Below are positions 35,522 through 45,619 of a stretch of 64,000 nucleotides of DNA, piece by piece. The position numbers were made by a program, and so were the translations under genes. The first letter of the stretch is position 1. Each line of letters opens with the position of its first letter. The notes below the pieces were generated by a model. That model was not told the origin of the DNA. It saw only the letters and a list, made by a program, of their open reading frames with translations, and ran no database searches. Source of the stretch: an uncultured bacterium (GTDB lineage Bacteria > Cyanobacteriota > Vampirovibrionia > Gastranaerophilales > Gastranaerophilaceae); the NCBI GenBank assembly GCA_949298985.1, contig CASFYV010000021.1, positions 453,394 to 517,393 on the forward strand. Direction: 5' to 3'.

Positions 35522-36121
35522 TTAATATGTCGTACGCTTTAGAATTATTTTTGATTTTTCGTTATACAAATTATGCTTGTACCAAACTCCTTCAAATTCC
35601 CCATCCGGAGTAAATAAATACTGGCAATCTTTTGATACAAAATATATTGCACTAACAGGAGTTCCTGAAATTCTATATTGGATAGAATAATAAGGATAAT
35701 CAGGATATTCGCCATAGATAAAATCAACATATTTTAAGTTTCCTAAAGCGTCGTAATAATAAGCTTTTGAAACATCTTTTTTATCTTGAAGGGCATACAT
35801 ATAAATGTTTTTCATTCTTTTATAATAAAAAGCCGAAATATTATAATCTCCGTATTCTTTATATCCCGCAGATGCTGCAAGATAATGCTCGATTCTGTCT
35901 TTATCTTTTAATTTATCTTTAAATTGAGATTTAAAATTTTCTTGTTTTACAACAGGATTTTCAAATATTATATCTTTAACTTCGTTAATTATGGCTTCTT
36001 TTTCAACAATGGATTTATCTATCCAATCATATTTTATATCTGCAATATAAATGTCATTATAATTAGCTGAAACAAAAGGACAAATTAGTAAAAATAAAAT
36101 CGTAGATAAAATTTTTTTCAT
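35522..36121 (-). CDS. secreted protein of unknown function
   Basis: A 199-residue protein with signal peptide (MKKILSTILFLLICPFVSA). The mature part has an acidic and basic helical stretch (50-85) and a Tyr-rich beta region with repeated YY/YDALGN/DFIYGEYPDYPYY. YDALGNLKYVDF resembles a YD-type repeat seen in RHS-like proteins. I do not recognise the family. It has GGAG ahead of the ATG and a repeat array right after its stop. Confidence 0.6.
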   Translation of the reverse strand: MKKILSTILFLLICPFVSANYNDIYIADIKYDWIDKSIVEKEAIINEVKDIIFENPVVKQENFKSQFKDKLKDKDRIEHYLAASAGYKEYGDYNISAFYYKRMKNIYMYALQDKKDVSKAYYYDALGNLKYVDFIYGEYPDYPYYSIQYRISGTPVSAIYFVSKDCQYLFTPDGEFEGVWYKHNLYNEKSKIILKRTTY

Positions 36122-36174
36122 CTTGAATCTCCATAATTTTATAATAAGTATACCACATTCTTTGAGTTTTATAG

Positions 36175-36180
36175 TATAAT
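36175..36180 (+). promoter_or_regulatory. -10 of the DUF374 acyltransferase gene, leaderless type
   Basis: TATAAT ends 7 nt before ATG 36188; there is no Shine-Dalgarno sequence in between. Confidence 0.5.
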
Positions 36181-36187
36181 TAAAGCT

Positions 36188-36871
36188 ATGGTAAGAATTT
36201 TAGATGGAAAAAATATCGATAAAGTTTCACATCTTGTTTTCAGAGTATTAAAATTTCAAGAGCTTTTTACAAGAATATTAGAAGTAAATAATCCTGATAA
36301 AATGCCTTGTATATATGCAATGTGGCATGCACATCAGTTTTGTATTCATGGAATACGTCATCGTTCAAAATTACACGTTCTTGTAAGTCGTTCTCGAGAT
36401 GGAGAAATTATTGCTGATGTTGTAGAGCGTTGGGGATTCAAAACCGTTAGAGGTTCTAAGGGTAAAAAAGGTGCAGTAGAAGCTACTATGCAGATGATTT
36501 CCATATTAAAAAATGGTGAAAATTGTGCAATGATGGTTGATGGACCTAAAGGACCTGCAAGAGTTGTTAAAGACGGTGTAATAAAAATTGCAAAAATGGC
36601 AGGAGTTCCTATTGTTCCTGTATATTGGTATTCTAAAAATCCTACGTTTGCAAAGTTTCCATCTTGGGATGAAATGAGATGTCCTATTTTTGGTACAAAT
36701 TTGATAAATCTTTATGGAGAGCCTATTTATGTTCCTCAAGATGGAGATGAGACCGCAGAAGAAAATGCAAGATTAGAATTACAAAAAAGTTTAGAAAACC
36801 TCGAAAAAGAGGCTCCTAAAGCGTTTGATGAGGTATACAAATTCGGGATATGGAAAAGAAAACAAAATTAA
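36188..36871 (+). CDS. DUF374-family lysophospholipid-type acyltransferase
   Basis: A 227-residue protein related to lauroyl/lysophospholipid acyltransferases. The catalytic-type block MWHAHQF is near residue 46, followed by SRSRDGEIIA, the family's GSKGKKGA near residue 94, and MMVDGPKGPARVVKDG near residue 118. In diderm bacteria such proteins act on lipid A or related lipids at the inner membrane; here the substrate is inferred only. Its 3' end overlaps the nitrilase gene by 22 nt in another frame. Confidence 0.82.
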   Translation: MVRILDGKNIDKVSHLVFRVLKFQELFTRILEVNNPDKMPCIYAMWHAHQFCIHGIRHRSKLHVLVSRSRDGEIIADVVERWGFKTVRGSKGKKGAVEATMQMISILKNGENCAMMVDGPKGPARVVKDGVIKIAKMAGVPIVPVYWYSKNPTFAKFPSWDEMRCPIFGTNLINLYGEPIYVPQDGDETAEENARLELQKSLENLEKEAPKAFDEVYKFGIWKRKQN

Positions 36872-37674
36872 AACTCCTTGCTGTTCAAATGGAATCTGCT
36901 ATTGGAGATTTAAAACTTAACATTGAAAGCGTTAAAAATTTGTTAGTGGCAAATTTAAATAAATATGAACCTTTGGATTTTGTTTTTTTGCCTGAAGTTT
37001 GGACTACTGGTTGGTATTGTCCGAAGTTTCATCAGAATGCTGAAGATATAAATAATTCCGATTCTGTTAAGATGCTTCAAGAAATCGCTAAAGAATATAA
37101 TGTTAATATTATTGGCGGAAGCTTTATTCAAAAAAAAGGAGATAAGTATTTTAATACTTGTCCTGTGATTAATAGAGACGGAAAATTAATTTGTACTTAT
37201 GATAAAAATCATTTATTTTCATATTATGGAGATAATGAAGGCGAATATATCGAAAAAGGAACTAACCCTGTAATTGCAGAAATAGAAGGTGTTAGAATAG
37301 GGATTTCAATATGTTATGATATTCGATTCCCTGAAATTTATCGTGCATATAGAAAAGCAGGTGCTGATATTTTAGTCGACATGGCAGCTTGGCCTAAGAG
37401 TAGAAAAATTCATTGGGATAGTCTTACAACTGCAAGAGCTGTAGAGAATCAGTCTTATTTTGTAGCTTTAACTCAAACTGGTTTACTTAATGATGGTTCT
37501 GAAAATCTTGGACATTCTATGATTATTGATTATGAAGGTAAAATTTTAGATGAAATAAATGAATTAGAAGGTGGAATTTATGCTGAAATTGATTTAGAAA
37601 AAATGTATGATTTCAGAGATAAATGTACTGTTTTAAAAGATATTAAAGACTCTTATGAGGTTATTATTAAATGA
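36850..37674 (+). CDS. carbon-nitrogen hydrolase (nitrilase superfamily)
   Basis: A 274-residue cytoplasmic amidase. The catalytic triad is visible: E49 (FLPEVWTTGW), K119 (TYDKNHLF) and C155 (ISICYDIRFPEIYR). Features such as YDKNHLFSYYGD are like those of omega-amidase or deaminated-glutathione amidase, which remove aberrant alpha-keto acids or deaminated glutathione. That would suit a cell with a GCS2 enzyme, but it is conjecture. It overlaps the preceding acyltransferase gene and its own last 4 nt overlap the PBP4 gene. Confidence 0.87.
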   Translation: MEKKTKLKLLAVQMESAIGDLKLNIESVKNLLVANLNKYEPLDFVFLPEVWTTGWYCPKFHQNAEDINNSDSVKMLQEIAKEYNVNIIGGSFIQKKGDKYFNTCPVINRDGKLICTYDKNHLFSYYGDNEGEYIEKGTNPVIAEIEGVRIGISICYDIRFPEIYRAYRKAGADILVDMAAWPKSRKIHWDSLTTARAVENQSYFVALTQTGLLNDGSENLGHSMIIDYEGKILDEINELEGGIYAEIDLEKMYDFRDKCTVLKDIKDSYEVIIK

Positions 37675-39005
37675 AAAAAATTTTAGTAGTTTTATTGTTA
37701 ATCTTGTTTTCTTGTTTTAATCTAGCAGATGCAAAAAGTACAAAACGAGATTTTAATTCAATAATTAATGAATCAGGTGTTGAAAAGAATTCAATTTCAG
37801 TTTCAATCAAAGATTTAAATACAGGCAAAGTTGTTTATCAATTAAATGAAAAAATTCTTATGCATCCGGCCTCTATTCAGAAAGTTTTAACTTTACCTCC
37901 TGCTGTTGAAGTTTTGGGTGAAGATTATGAATTTTCTACAGAAATTTATAAAAGAGATGATAATACTTTTTTATTCAAATTGGGAGCTGATCCTTATTTA
38001 ACAACTTCTGATTTAAGCAAGTTGGCAAGTAAACTTACATTGGATACTAAAAAAGTTCTAATTGATGATAGTATTTTAGAAAAAAAAGATTGGGGTGAAG
38101 GATGGCAATGGGATGATGATATGAATATCTTAATGCCAAGATTTAATTCTTATAATTTAGATAGAAATCTTATTAAACTTACAATTATGCCTACTAATAA
38201 AGGAGAATTAGCTACAATTATTAATCCAAGCAAATATCCTTTAGTGTTTTTAAATAATGTAATTACTTCAGATAAAAATGATGTAAAAGTGACAAGAGAT
38301 AATTCAATATCAAATAATGCCCTAGCTTTAAACGGAACTGTTAATAAACCTGTTACTGTTTATGTTCCGACTAATAATTTAAAAAGATATTTTGATATTA
38401 GGTTAATGAATACTTTAGCTGATAAAAAAATATATTTAAAACAAAATTTTATAGTAGATAAAAAAATATCAAGTGATGTAGAGTTAGAAAAAATTACTCA
38501 TCCGATTTCTCAAGCGATAGATGATGTTTTGAAAAATAGTAATAATTTAGTCGCAGAAACAACTGTAAAATTAGCAGGTGGGAAAAAATACGAAGATAAA
38601 GGAACTGATATAAACGGAATAAAAGTTTTTAATTCGTATTGTGAAAAAATAGGATTAGATAATTCCAGATTGAAAATAGTTGACGGAAGTGGAGTTTCTA
38701 AAAATAATCTTATTACAACAGATTTTATGACAGAGTTTTTAATAAAAAATAAGGATAATTCAACTTTAGCAAAACTTCCAAGCCCTGGAGAAGGAACTTT
38801 AACACATAGAATGCTTCCGATAAAAGATAATTTGAAAGCAAAAACAGGAACTCTAGCAGATATAAGTTCTATTGCAGGATTTTTGACAACAAAGAATAAT
38901 AATAAATATGCATTTTGCATAATAATAAATGATCCATCTTCAACTTCATCAGATATGAAATCTTTGGAAGACTACTTAATTCGTGAACTTTATTTAAAAT
39001 TATAG
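37671..39005 (+). CDS. dacB: D-Ala-D-Ala carboxypeptidase/endopeptidase (PBP4, S13)
   Basis: A 444-residue periplasmic peptidoglycan hydrolase of the PBP4 type. A signal peptide (MKKILVVLLLILFSCFNLADA) precedes the active-site SxxK at S68-I-Q-K71 (HPASIQKVL), the SxN motif in the NSNNLVAET segment and KTG in LKAKTGTLADISS. The large insertion between SxxK and SxN is typical of the family. The start overlaps the nitrilase stop (ATGA). xerD-like follows by 7 nt. Confidence 0.93.
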   Translation: MKKILVVLLLILFSCFNLADAKSTKRDFNSIINESGVEKNSISVSIKDLNTGKVVYQLNEKILMHPASIQKVLTLPPAVEVLGEDYEFSTEIYKRDDNTFLFKLGADPYLTTSDLSKLASKLTLDTKKVLIDDSILEKKDWGEGWQWDDDMNILMPRFNSYNLDRNLIKLTIMPTNKGELATIINPSKYPLVFLNNVITSDKNDVKVTRDNSISNNALALNGTVNKPVTVYVPTNNLKRYFDIRLMNTLADKKIYLKQNFIVDKKISSDVELEKITHPISQAIDDVLKNSNNLVAETTVKLAGGKKYEDKGTDINGIKVFNSYCEKIGLDNSRLKIVDGSGVSKNNLITTDFMTEFLIKNKDNSTLAKLPSPGEGTLTHRMLPIKDNLKAKTGTLADISSIAGFLTTKNNNKYAFCIIINDPSSTSSDMKSLEDYLIRELYLKL

Positions 39006-39012
39006 GTAGAAA

Positions 39013-39861
39013 ATGTATCAAGTAATTGCTCAATATCTTGAATATCTTGAGCTTGAAAAAGGGCTTTCTCAAAACACAATAGATGCATATAGAAGAGATT
39101 TGTCTGATTTTTCTTTTGGAGTAGATGATATTAAAAATATAGATAGAAATTTTATAGGAAGCTACGTAAGGAATTTAAGAGAAAAAAAATTAGCACCAAC
39201 AAGTGTTATAAGAAAAGTGGCAACTCTAAGAGGCTTTTTTAAATGGGCAACATCAGTTGGGATAATTGAAAAAAATCCTGCATCAACTTTAGAACAACCA
39301 AAAACACCTCAAAGATTACCAAAAGTTGTTTCCTTAAAAGAAATTGAAGAAATGCTTCATAATAATCTTACTCCAATAGAACATGTGATTATGGAACTTT
39401 TATATAGCTGCGGTTTAAGGGTTTCAGAACTAGTTAATTTAAAAATTAATGATATAGATTTGAATTCAAAATATGTTCGTTGTTTTGGAAAAGGTTCAAA
39501 AGAAAGAATTATTCCTATAGGTGAAACTGCAAAAAATATTATTAAAATATATTTGCCTTATCGAGAACTTGTTATAAAAAAATTTAATCTAGAAAGTAAA
39601 AGTTTACTTATTTTAGAAAATGGAAGATTTATAACAAGACAAGATGTTTATAATTTTATCCATGCTCAAGGAAAGATTATTCATAAAAATATATCCCCAC
39701 ATACATTGCGTCATAGTTTTGCCACTCATCTTTTGGAAAACGGTGCTGACTTAAGAGTCGTACAAGAATTGTTAGGTCATAGTGATGTTTCAACTACACA
39801 GCTTTATACACATATAAGTAAAAAACGTCTTAAAGAAGTTTATTTTTCGATTAATAAATAA
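39013..39861 (+). CDS. tyrosine recombinase XerC/XerD
   Basis: A 282-residue site-specific recombinase with all catalytic residues: R136 (GLRVSEL), K160 (GKGSKER), H230 and R233 (SPHTLRHSFATH), H256 (LLGHSDVSTT) and Y265 (LYTHIS). The N-terminal SAM-like DNA-binding domain is present. Size, housekeeping context and lack of phage genes nearby argue for the chromosome-dimer resolution enzyme. Whether it is XerC, XerD or a single XerH-like protein cannot be told. Confidence 0.92.
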   Translation: MYQVIAQYLEYLELEKGLSQNTIDAYRRDLSDFSFGVDDIKNIDRNFIGSYVRNLREKKLAPTSVIRKVATLRGFFKWATSVGIIEKNPASTLEQPKTPQRLPKVVSLKEIEEMLHNNLTPIEHVIMELLYSCGLRVSELVNLKINDIDLNSKYVRCFGKGSKERIIPIGETAKNIIKIYLPYRELVIKKFNLESKSLLILENGRFITRQDVYNFIHAQGKIIHKNISPHTLRHSFATHLLENGADLRVVQELLGHSDVSTTQLYTHISKKRLKEVYFSINK

Positions 39862-39994
39862 CGAATAAAAATAAACTCATTACAAAAAAGAGAAAATAAG
39901 TTAAACAAGCTTAATAAACAATAATTAACAAATCTACAAGCTTTAATAAATTTTTATCTCTATGCTATAATTGTTTCTATTAAAGGAGAAGTGT

Positions 39995-41251
39995 ATGGCA
40001 AAATTAAAAATCGGTTTAATCGGTCTTGGAACAGTAGGTACTGGTGTTTATAAAACATTACAAGACATCGATAATGTAGAAATTGTAAAAATTGCAGTAA
40101 AAAATATTAACAAACCTCGTTCAGTAAATGTTCCAACAACGATTATGACTGATAATCCATATGAAGTCATAAACGATCCTTCTATAGATATTGTTGTAGA
40201 ACTTATTGGCGGAGTAAATCCAACTTGGGATTATTTAGAAACTGCTATAAAAAACGGTAAACATATAGTTACTGCTAATAAAGAATTATTAGCTAAAAAA
40301 GGTGAAGAATTATTCAATTTAGCAGAAAAATACAATCGTGTCGTTTTATATGAAGCAGCAATCGCAGGTGGTATCCCAATTATTATGCCTGTAAAAACGA
40401 TTCTTGCAGGAAATAAAATCAATAAAATTCAAGCAATATTAAACGGAACAACAAATTATATTTTAACAAATATGGATGTTAACGGTTCATCATATGATGA
40501 AGTATTAAAAAAAGCACAAGAACTTGGTTATGCAGAAACTGATCCAACAGGCGACGTTGAAGGATTTGATGCAGCTTATAAAATAACAACTCTTGCAACT
40601 ATTGCATTCAAAAAAAGAGTAAAATTGGAAAACGTATATAGAGAAGGTATAACAAAAATTCGCAGAGAAGATATGAAAAATGCGAATGAATTAGGATATA
40701 AAATAAAATTAATAGCAAGCGCAACCATAGATGAAAACAATAATGCAGATGTAAGAGTTCATCCAATGTTAGTTTCTAAAAATAATATGCTTGCACATAT
40801 TGATTATGTAACTAACGCCGTAAAAATAAAGGGCCATCCGATTGGTGACATAGTTTTATCAGGTCCAGGAGCAGGAGAATTCCCGACTGCAAGTTCTGTT
40901 GTAGGAGATATTTTAGCAATAGCTTCAGAATTTGAAAAAACTGATTATATGTTACCGATGATGAGATGTAATCATACTGAAGCTGCAAATCCTGTTAAGA
41001 TAGATGATACTTTTAATAAATACTATATTTCAATAACAGCTCCAAATGCGATAGGTATTATTGCAAAGATTGGAACAATCTGTGCTAATAAAAATATAAG
41101 CCTTTCAAGTATAATGCAAAAAGAAGTATCAGGTGATAATAATGCTGATATCATTGTTATTACAGAATCTTGTCAGGAAAAACTTATAAAAGAAGTTGTA
41201 GAAGAATTAAAAGATTGCACAGTAAACAGTCTAATAAGAGTAGCGGAATAA
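39995..41251 (+). CDS. hom: homoserine dehydrogenase
   Basis: Reduces aspartate semialdehyde to homoserine for Thr and Met synthesis. The 418-residue monofunctional enzyme has a Rossmann motif [11 protein letters not shown], the catalytic ELIGG and TANKELLA region, the NGTTNYIL block with [13 protein letters not shown] (the family signature), and a C-terminal ACT domain ([18 protein letters not shown]). I use ATG 39995, which has AAAGGAG upstream; an earlier in-frame codon at 39971 overlaps the TATAAT promoter. It is followed by thrC. Confidence 0.96.
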   Translation: MAKLKIGLIGLGTVGTGVYKTLQDIDNVEIVKIAVKNINKPRSVNVPTTIMTDNPYEVINDPSIDIVVELIGGVNPTWDYLETAIKNGKHIVTANKELLAKKGEELFNLAEKYNRVVLYEAAIAGGIPIIMPVKTILAGNKINKIQAILNGTTNYILTNMDVNGSSYDEVLKKAQELGYAETDPTGDVEGFDAAYKITTLATIAFKKRVKLENVYREGITKIRREDMKNANELGYKIKLIASATIDENNNADVRVHPMLVSKNNMLAHIDYVTNAVKIKGHPIGDIVLSGPGAGEFPTASSVVGDILAIASEFEKTDYMLPMMRCNHTEAANPVKIDDTFNKYYISITAPNAIGIIAKIGTICANKNISLSSIMQKEVSGDNNADIIVITESCQEKLIKEVVEELKDCTVNSLIRVAE

Positions 41252-41265
41252 GAAAAGAGGGAAAT

Positions 41266-42324
41266 ATGTATTACCAAGGCTTAATTAATAGATATCGTAA
41301 ATATTTACCAGTAACAGAGTCAACACCTATAGTTACTTTAAACGAAGGAAATACTCCTTTAATAAAAGCTGATAACTTAGCTAAGAAAATTGGTCTTGAA
41401 GCTAATATTTATTTAAAATTTGAAGGATGCAATCCAACAGGAAGCTTTAAAGATCGTGGAATGACAATGGCTGTTACCAAAGCAAAAGAAGCAGGAGCAA
41501 ACGCTATTATATGTGCTTCAACAGGTAATACTTCAGCTTCAGCTGCTGCATATGGTGCAAAAGCAGGAATCAAAACATTTGTATTAATCCCTGACGGATA
41601 TATTGCTTTAGGGAAATTATCTCAAGCAATGATGTATGGTGCAGAAATTATTGCTATTCAAGGAAATTTTGACCAAGCACTTGATTGTGTAAGAGAGATT
41701 TCTGCAACACATCCTATTACTTTAGTAAATTCAGTTAACCCATATAGAATAGAAGGACAAAAAACAGGTGCATTTGAAATATGTGATGCATTAGGTAAAG
41801 CTCCTGAATATCATTTTATACCTGTAGGAAATGCAGGAAACATAACTGCATATTGGAAAGGTTATAAAGAATATCATTCAGAAGGAATTATTAAAGCATT
41901 ACCAAAAATGATGGGCTACGAAGCAGAAGGTTCTGCAGCAATAGTTAAAGGTGAAAGAATATTAAAACCTGAAACTATAGCAACCGCAATAAGAATCGGA
42001 AACCCTGCAAGTTGGAAACAAGCAGAAGCAGCTAGAGATGAAAGCTGCGGAAAAATCGGTTGTGTTTGTGATGAAAAAATTGTAGAAGCGTATAAAATGT
42101 TAGCGTCTACAGAAGGTATTTTATGTGAACCTGCTAGTGCAGCATCTGTTGCAGGTCTAATTCAAGCACATTCTCAAGGTCTTGTTAAAGAAGGTTCTGA
42201 TATCGTTTGTATTTTAACAGGAAACGGTTTAAAAGACCCTGATAATGCGATTAAATATTCAAATTCTGATGTTAAAAAGACATCTTCTGAAATAAAAGAC
42301 GTATTAAAAGCAATGGGAATGTAA
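41266..42324 (+). CDS. thrC: threonine synthase
   Basis: PLP enzyme converting O-phosphohomoserine to threonine. The 352-residue protein has [14 protein letters not shown] near the N-terminus, the PLP lysine K62 in [11 protein letters not shown], and a phosphate-binding GNAGNI. ATG 41266 with AGAGGG upstream is the start; a longer frame from 41170 only reads through the end of hom. thrB (homoserine kinase) is not adjacent. Operon with hom and probably proB (3-nt gap). Confidence 0.96.
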   Translation: MYYQGLINRYRKYLPVTESTPIVTLNEGNTPLIKADNLAKKIGLEANIYLKFEGCNPTGSFKDRGMTMAVTKAKEAGANAIICASTGNTSASAAAYGAKAGIKTFVLIPDGYIALGKLSQAMMYGAEIIAIQGNFDQALDCVREISATHPITLVNSVNPYRIEGQKTGAFEICDALGKAPEYHFIPVGNAGNITAYWKGYKEYHSEGIIKALPKMMGYEAEGSAAIVKGERILKPETIATAIRIGNPASWKQAEAARDESCGKIGCVCDEKIVEAYKMLASTEGILCEPASAASVAGLIQAHSQGLVKEGSDIVCILTGNGLKDPDNAIKYSNSDVKKTSSEIKDVLKAMGM

Positions 42325-42327
42325 TTT

Positions 42328-43473
42328 ATGCAAAGAGAAGAATTTGTTAATACTAAGAGAATTGTAATAAAACTCGGAACAAATGTTTTAAGAAACGAAG
42401 ACGGAGAAGTTGCAATTTCTAGGATTTATTCTTTCATTGAAGATATGTCAAAACTTGTTAAACAAGGAAAAGAAGTTATCCTTGTAACAAGTGGAGCAGT
42501 CGGATTAGGAAAGAAAAAATTAAATCTTGATTCCACAGCAGAAGACGGAGTAAAACAAGCTTGTGCTGCAATTGGTCAAAGCCGTTTAATGTCTTTTTAT
42601 GAAAACGGGTTCGGGATTTACGATATTCCAATCGCTCAAATTCTCTTAACAGAAGACGATTTTTCTCTTAGACACAGATATTTAAGTCTTAGAACAACTT
42701 TAAACAAAATACTCGAATTTGGTGTTGTTCCAATCATTAACCAAAATGATACGGTTTCAACAATTAAAATGAATGCTGTTTTATCAGGCATGAAAACTTG
42801 TTTTTCTGATAATGATAAATTATCAGCTCTTGTAGCAAGTGAATTGGATGCTGATTTATTAATACTTCTTTCTGATATAAACGGACTTTATACTGCTAAT
42901 CCGAAAGAAGATCCAAATGCTGAATTAATTAAGGAGGTAAATGGAGTTACTGATGATATTATGGCATTAGGTACTGACGCTTCAGAAGGTGGTCGTGGCG
43001 GTATGAGAACAAAACTTGAAGCTGCTAAATTAGTTACACGATTTGGCGGTAAAGTTCTCATTGCTAACGGAAAAATACCTTATGTAATCAGTAAAATCTT
43101 TGATAAAGAAGATATTGGAACAATGTTCTTACCTACAAGTGAAAATCTTTCTGATAAAAAACGTTGGATTGGTTATGCAACAAATATCAGGGGACAATTA
43201 ATCGTTAATCAAGGAGCTAAAAAAGCTATTTTAGAACAATATTCAAGTCTTTTACCGATTGGAATTTTAAATGTAATAAATGATTTCAAACAAGGAGAAG
43301 TTGTTTCTATTTGTGACGAAAATAATGTAGAAATTGCTAGAGGAATGGTAAACTATAGTTCTGAAGAATGCAGAAAAATAGTTGGAGCTCATTCTGATAA
43401 CATTGAAGCGATTTTAGGTTATAAAAATTATGATGCAGTAATAACAAGAGATAATATTACCGGTTTATTATAA
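42328..43473 (+). CDS. proB: glutamate 5-kinase
   Basis: First step of proline synthesis, making gamma-glutamyl phosphate. The 381-residue protein has the amino-acid-kinase domain (RIVIKLGTNVL, LVTSGAVGLG, NDTVS, DNDKLSALVA, GRGGMRTKLEAA) and a C-terminal PUA domain (about 285-375). proA is not adjacent. The next gene encodes a PxpA-type 5-oxoprolinase subunit, which may deal with 5-oxoproline formed when gamma-glutamyl phosphate cyclises. Confidence 0.95.
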   Translation: MQREEFVNTKRIVIKLGTNVLRNEDGEVAISRIYSFIEDMSKLVKQGKEVILVTSGAVGLGKKKLNLDSTAEDGVKQACAAIGQSRLMSFYENGFGIYDIPIAQILLTEDDFSLRHRYLSLRTTLNKILEFGVVPIINQNDTVSTIKMNAVLSGMKTCFSDNDKLSALVASELDADLLILLSDINGLYTANPKEDPNAELIKEVNGVTDDIMALGTDASEGGRGGMRTKLEAAKLVTRFGGKVLIANGKIPYVISKIFDKEDIGTMFLPTSENLSDKKRWIGYATNIRGQLIVNQGAKKAILEQYSSLLPIGILNVINDFKQGEVVSICDENNVEIARGMVNYSSEECRKIVGAHSDNIEAILGYKNYDAVITRDNITGLL

Positions 43474-43509
43474 TTTTTTTAGATGTATAATTTATAGGGG
43501 AATTTGAAT

Positions 43510-44304
43510 ATGCAGGATACAATAGAGAGAAAATCAATAAAAAATATCGATTTTAACTGCGATTTGGCTCAAGCTTACGGGATATATAAAAATAGTCAAG
43601 AATATCAACTTTTAGATTATGTAAGTTCTGTAAATATATCTTGCGGATTTCACGCAGGAGATCCGATGAGCATTAAAGAAGCAATGCTTAAAGCTAAAGA
43701 AAAAAATGTCGCAATTGGTGCTCATATTGGTTTTAACGATATTCAAGGTTTCGGATATCGCCCTGTTGAATTAAAAGATGAAGAATTAGAAGCTCTCGTT
43801 ATCTATCAAGTTGGTGCAATAATTTCTTTTGCAAAAGCTTTTGGACTTAGCATAGAACATGTTAGACCACACGGTGCTATGTATAAAATGGCAGGTGAAG
43901 ATTTTACTTTCTCTACTGTGATTGCAAAAGCTATAAAAAAATGCTCTGATTGGCTGGTTTATTATGCTCCAGCTGGTGACATTACTCAAAAAGTTGGAGA
44001 TTACGTTAATATTCAAGTTGCTCAAGAAATCAATTTAGAAAAAACATATAGAGAAGATTTATCTATTGATTATTCAATTCCAGATAATACAAATAATTAT
44101 GAAATGATTAAAAGACTTCAACATTTATTACATACTTCACAAATTAGAAATAATTTAGGCGGAATAAACTTTGTTGAAGTTGATACAATACATTTTTCTA
44201 ATAAATACAAAAATTCTTTAGAATTAATACAACAAGCAAGGAATTTAATAACTCCTGCTCCAGTAAATTATATTAATGCAAAAGCTTCCGGATGGGTGGA
44301 TTAG
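43510..44304 (+). CDS. pxpA: LamB/YcsF family protein, 5-oxoprolinase subunit A type
   Basis: The 264-residue protein matches the LamB/YcsF (PxpA) family: DFNCDLAQAYG near the start, VNISCGFHAGDP near residue 46, IGAHIGFND and HVRPHGAMYKM. PxpA works with PxpB and PxpC to open 5-oxoproline with ATP; neither partner gene is in the window. ATG 43510 with AGGGGA 8 nt upstream is preferred to a TTG six bases earlier. It lies 36 nt after proB, a link that makes metabolite repair plausible. Confidence 0.86.
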   Translation: MQDTIERKSIKNIDFNCDLAQAYGIYKNSQEYQLLDYVSSVNISCGFHAGDPMSIKEAMLKAKEKNVAIGAHIGFNDIQGFGYRPVELKDEELEALVIYQVGAIISFAKAFGLSIEHVRPHGAMYKMAGEDFTFSTVIAKAIKKCSDWLVYYAPAGDITQKVGDYVNIQVAQEINLEKTYREDLSIDYSIPDNTNNYEMIKRLQHLLHTSQIRNNLGGINFVEVDTIHFSNKYKNSLELIQQARNLITPAPVNYINAKASGWVD

Positions 44305-44307
44305 ATT

Positions 44308-45618
44308 ATGTTTTTCAAATTAAAAAATAATGTAAAAGTTACAAAAGATATGGGTTGGTTAATTCCAGGATTAGAAGTAAAACGTTGGTTTCTTTTAATT
44401 TTTATCGGCTCAATTATGATAGTATTAGGTTTTATGGTTCTTGCAAATGTAAGACCAATATACTTAACATTAGAATTAATAAGAAAAGCTGCATTAATCT
44501 TACCATCAAATTTCTTAGCAGCATTATTTATTTTAATCGGTTCAATAATATTCTTCAAAGGTTGGCAAAAAACAACTTTATCAATTATGGATATGGATTC
44601 TAAAAAAGGTAATGATTCCATTTTAGAAAAACTATATCGCAGAAGAAAATTAAATAAAGGAGCAAAAATAGTAGCGATAGGCGGAGGGACAGGCTTATCA
44701 ATGCTATTAAGAGGTATAAAAAAATATACCAACAACATTACTGCAATTGTAACAGTAGGTGATGATGGCGGAAGTTCAGGGCGATTAAGAGAGGAAATGG
44801 GAATTCTTCCTCCCGGAGATATCAGAAATTGTATTGCAGCTTTAGCTGATGATGAAGATTTGATTACAAAACTTTTTCAATACCGCTTTAAATATGGAGA
44901 AGGTCTTGAAGGTCATAGTTTTGGAAATTTATTTTTAACTGCTCTATGTTCAATTACCGGCGATATGGTAAGAGCTGTTAAAGAATCATCAAATGTATTA
45001 AATATAAGAGGTGTAGTTTTACCTGCAACATTAGATGATATGAAATTAGCTGCAATCTTTGAAGATGGAAGAATTGTTAAGGGCGAATCTAACATCCCTG
45101 AACAACATGGGAAAATTAAAAAATTATTTACTGAACCTGAAGTTTGCCATGCTCTTCCTGAAGCAATTGCTGCTATTAAAGATGCAGATTTAATAATATT
45201 AGGACCGGGAAGCTTGTATACAAGTGTTATTCCTAATTTACTTGTAGAAGGAATCGTTGAAGCAGTTGAAAAATCTCATGCCAAGAAAATTTATGTATGT
45301 AATATTATGACTCAACCGGGAGAAACTGATGATTATTCTGTAGCGAGTCACGTTAATGCCCTAATTTCACACGCAAAAGGTAAAAAAATTATTGATGCTG
45401 TTTTAGTAAATAATTTATTACCTGATAATATTTCAGAAGGATACGCAAAAAATGGTTCAATACCTGTAAAATTAGACATGGAAAATATTGCTCCAATAGG
45501 CATTGAAGTTGTATCTCAAAAATTAATCCAAGAAAGTAAAGAAGGTCTTGTAAGACACTGTTCTCAAAGAGTAGCTAGAGCTGTTTATTACTGGTATAGG
45601 AAAACAACAAAAAAATAA
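44308..45618 (+). CDS. YvcK/CofD-like protein with N-terminal membrane segments
   Basis: A 436-residue protein. Two membrane segments (about 27-47 and 68-84) precede a CofD-like domain with IVAIGGGTGLSMLLRG (121-136), VGDDGGSSGRLREEMG and PGDIRNC. YvcK/gluconeogenesis-factor proteins bind UDP-sugars and help regulate cell-wall metabolism and carbon flux. The membrane-anchored form is known in several phyla including cyanobacteria. It starts 3 nt after pxpA and ends 1 nt before panB. Confidence 0.88.
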   Translation: MFFKLKNNVKVTKDMGWLIPGLEVKRWFLLIFIGSIMIVLGFMVLANVRPIYLTLELIRKAALILPSNFLAALFILIGSIIFFKGWQKTTLSIMDMDSKKGNDSILEKLYRRRKLNKGAKIVAIGGGTGLSMLLRGIKKYTNNITAIVTVGDDGGSSGRLREEMGILPPGDIRNCIAALADDEDLITKLFQYRFKYGEGLEGHSFGNLFLTALCSITGDMVRAVKESSNVLNIRGVVLPATLDDMKLAAIFEDGRIVKGESNIPEQHGKIKKLFTEPEVCHALPEAIAAIKDADLIILGPGSLYTSVIPNLLVEGIVEAVEKSHAKKIYVCNIMTQPGETDDYSVASHVNALISHAKGKKIIDAVLVNNLLPDNISEGYAKNGSIPVKLDMENIAPIGIEVVSQKLIQESKEGLVRHCSQRVARAVYYWYRKTTKK

Positions 45619-45619
45619 T

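Noticed and set aside
38510..38920. 136-residue minus-strand ORF
   Set aside because: Antisense to dacB, which has intact catalytic motifs.
41170..41265. Extended N-terminus of threonine synthase
   Set aside because: It would overlap the end of hom in another frame and adds a basic, non-conserved stretch; the RBS lies before 41266.
44301..44738. 145-residue minus-strand ORF
   Set aside because: Antisense to the 5' part of the yvcK-like gene, whose motifs and linkage are clear.
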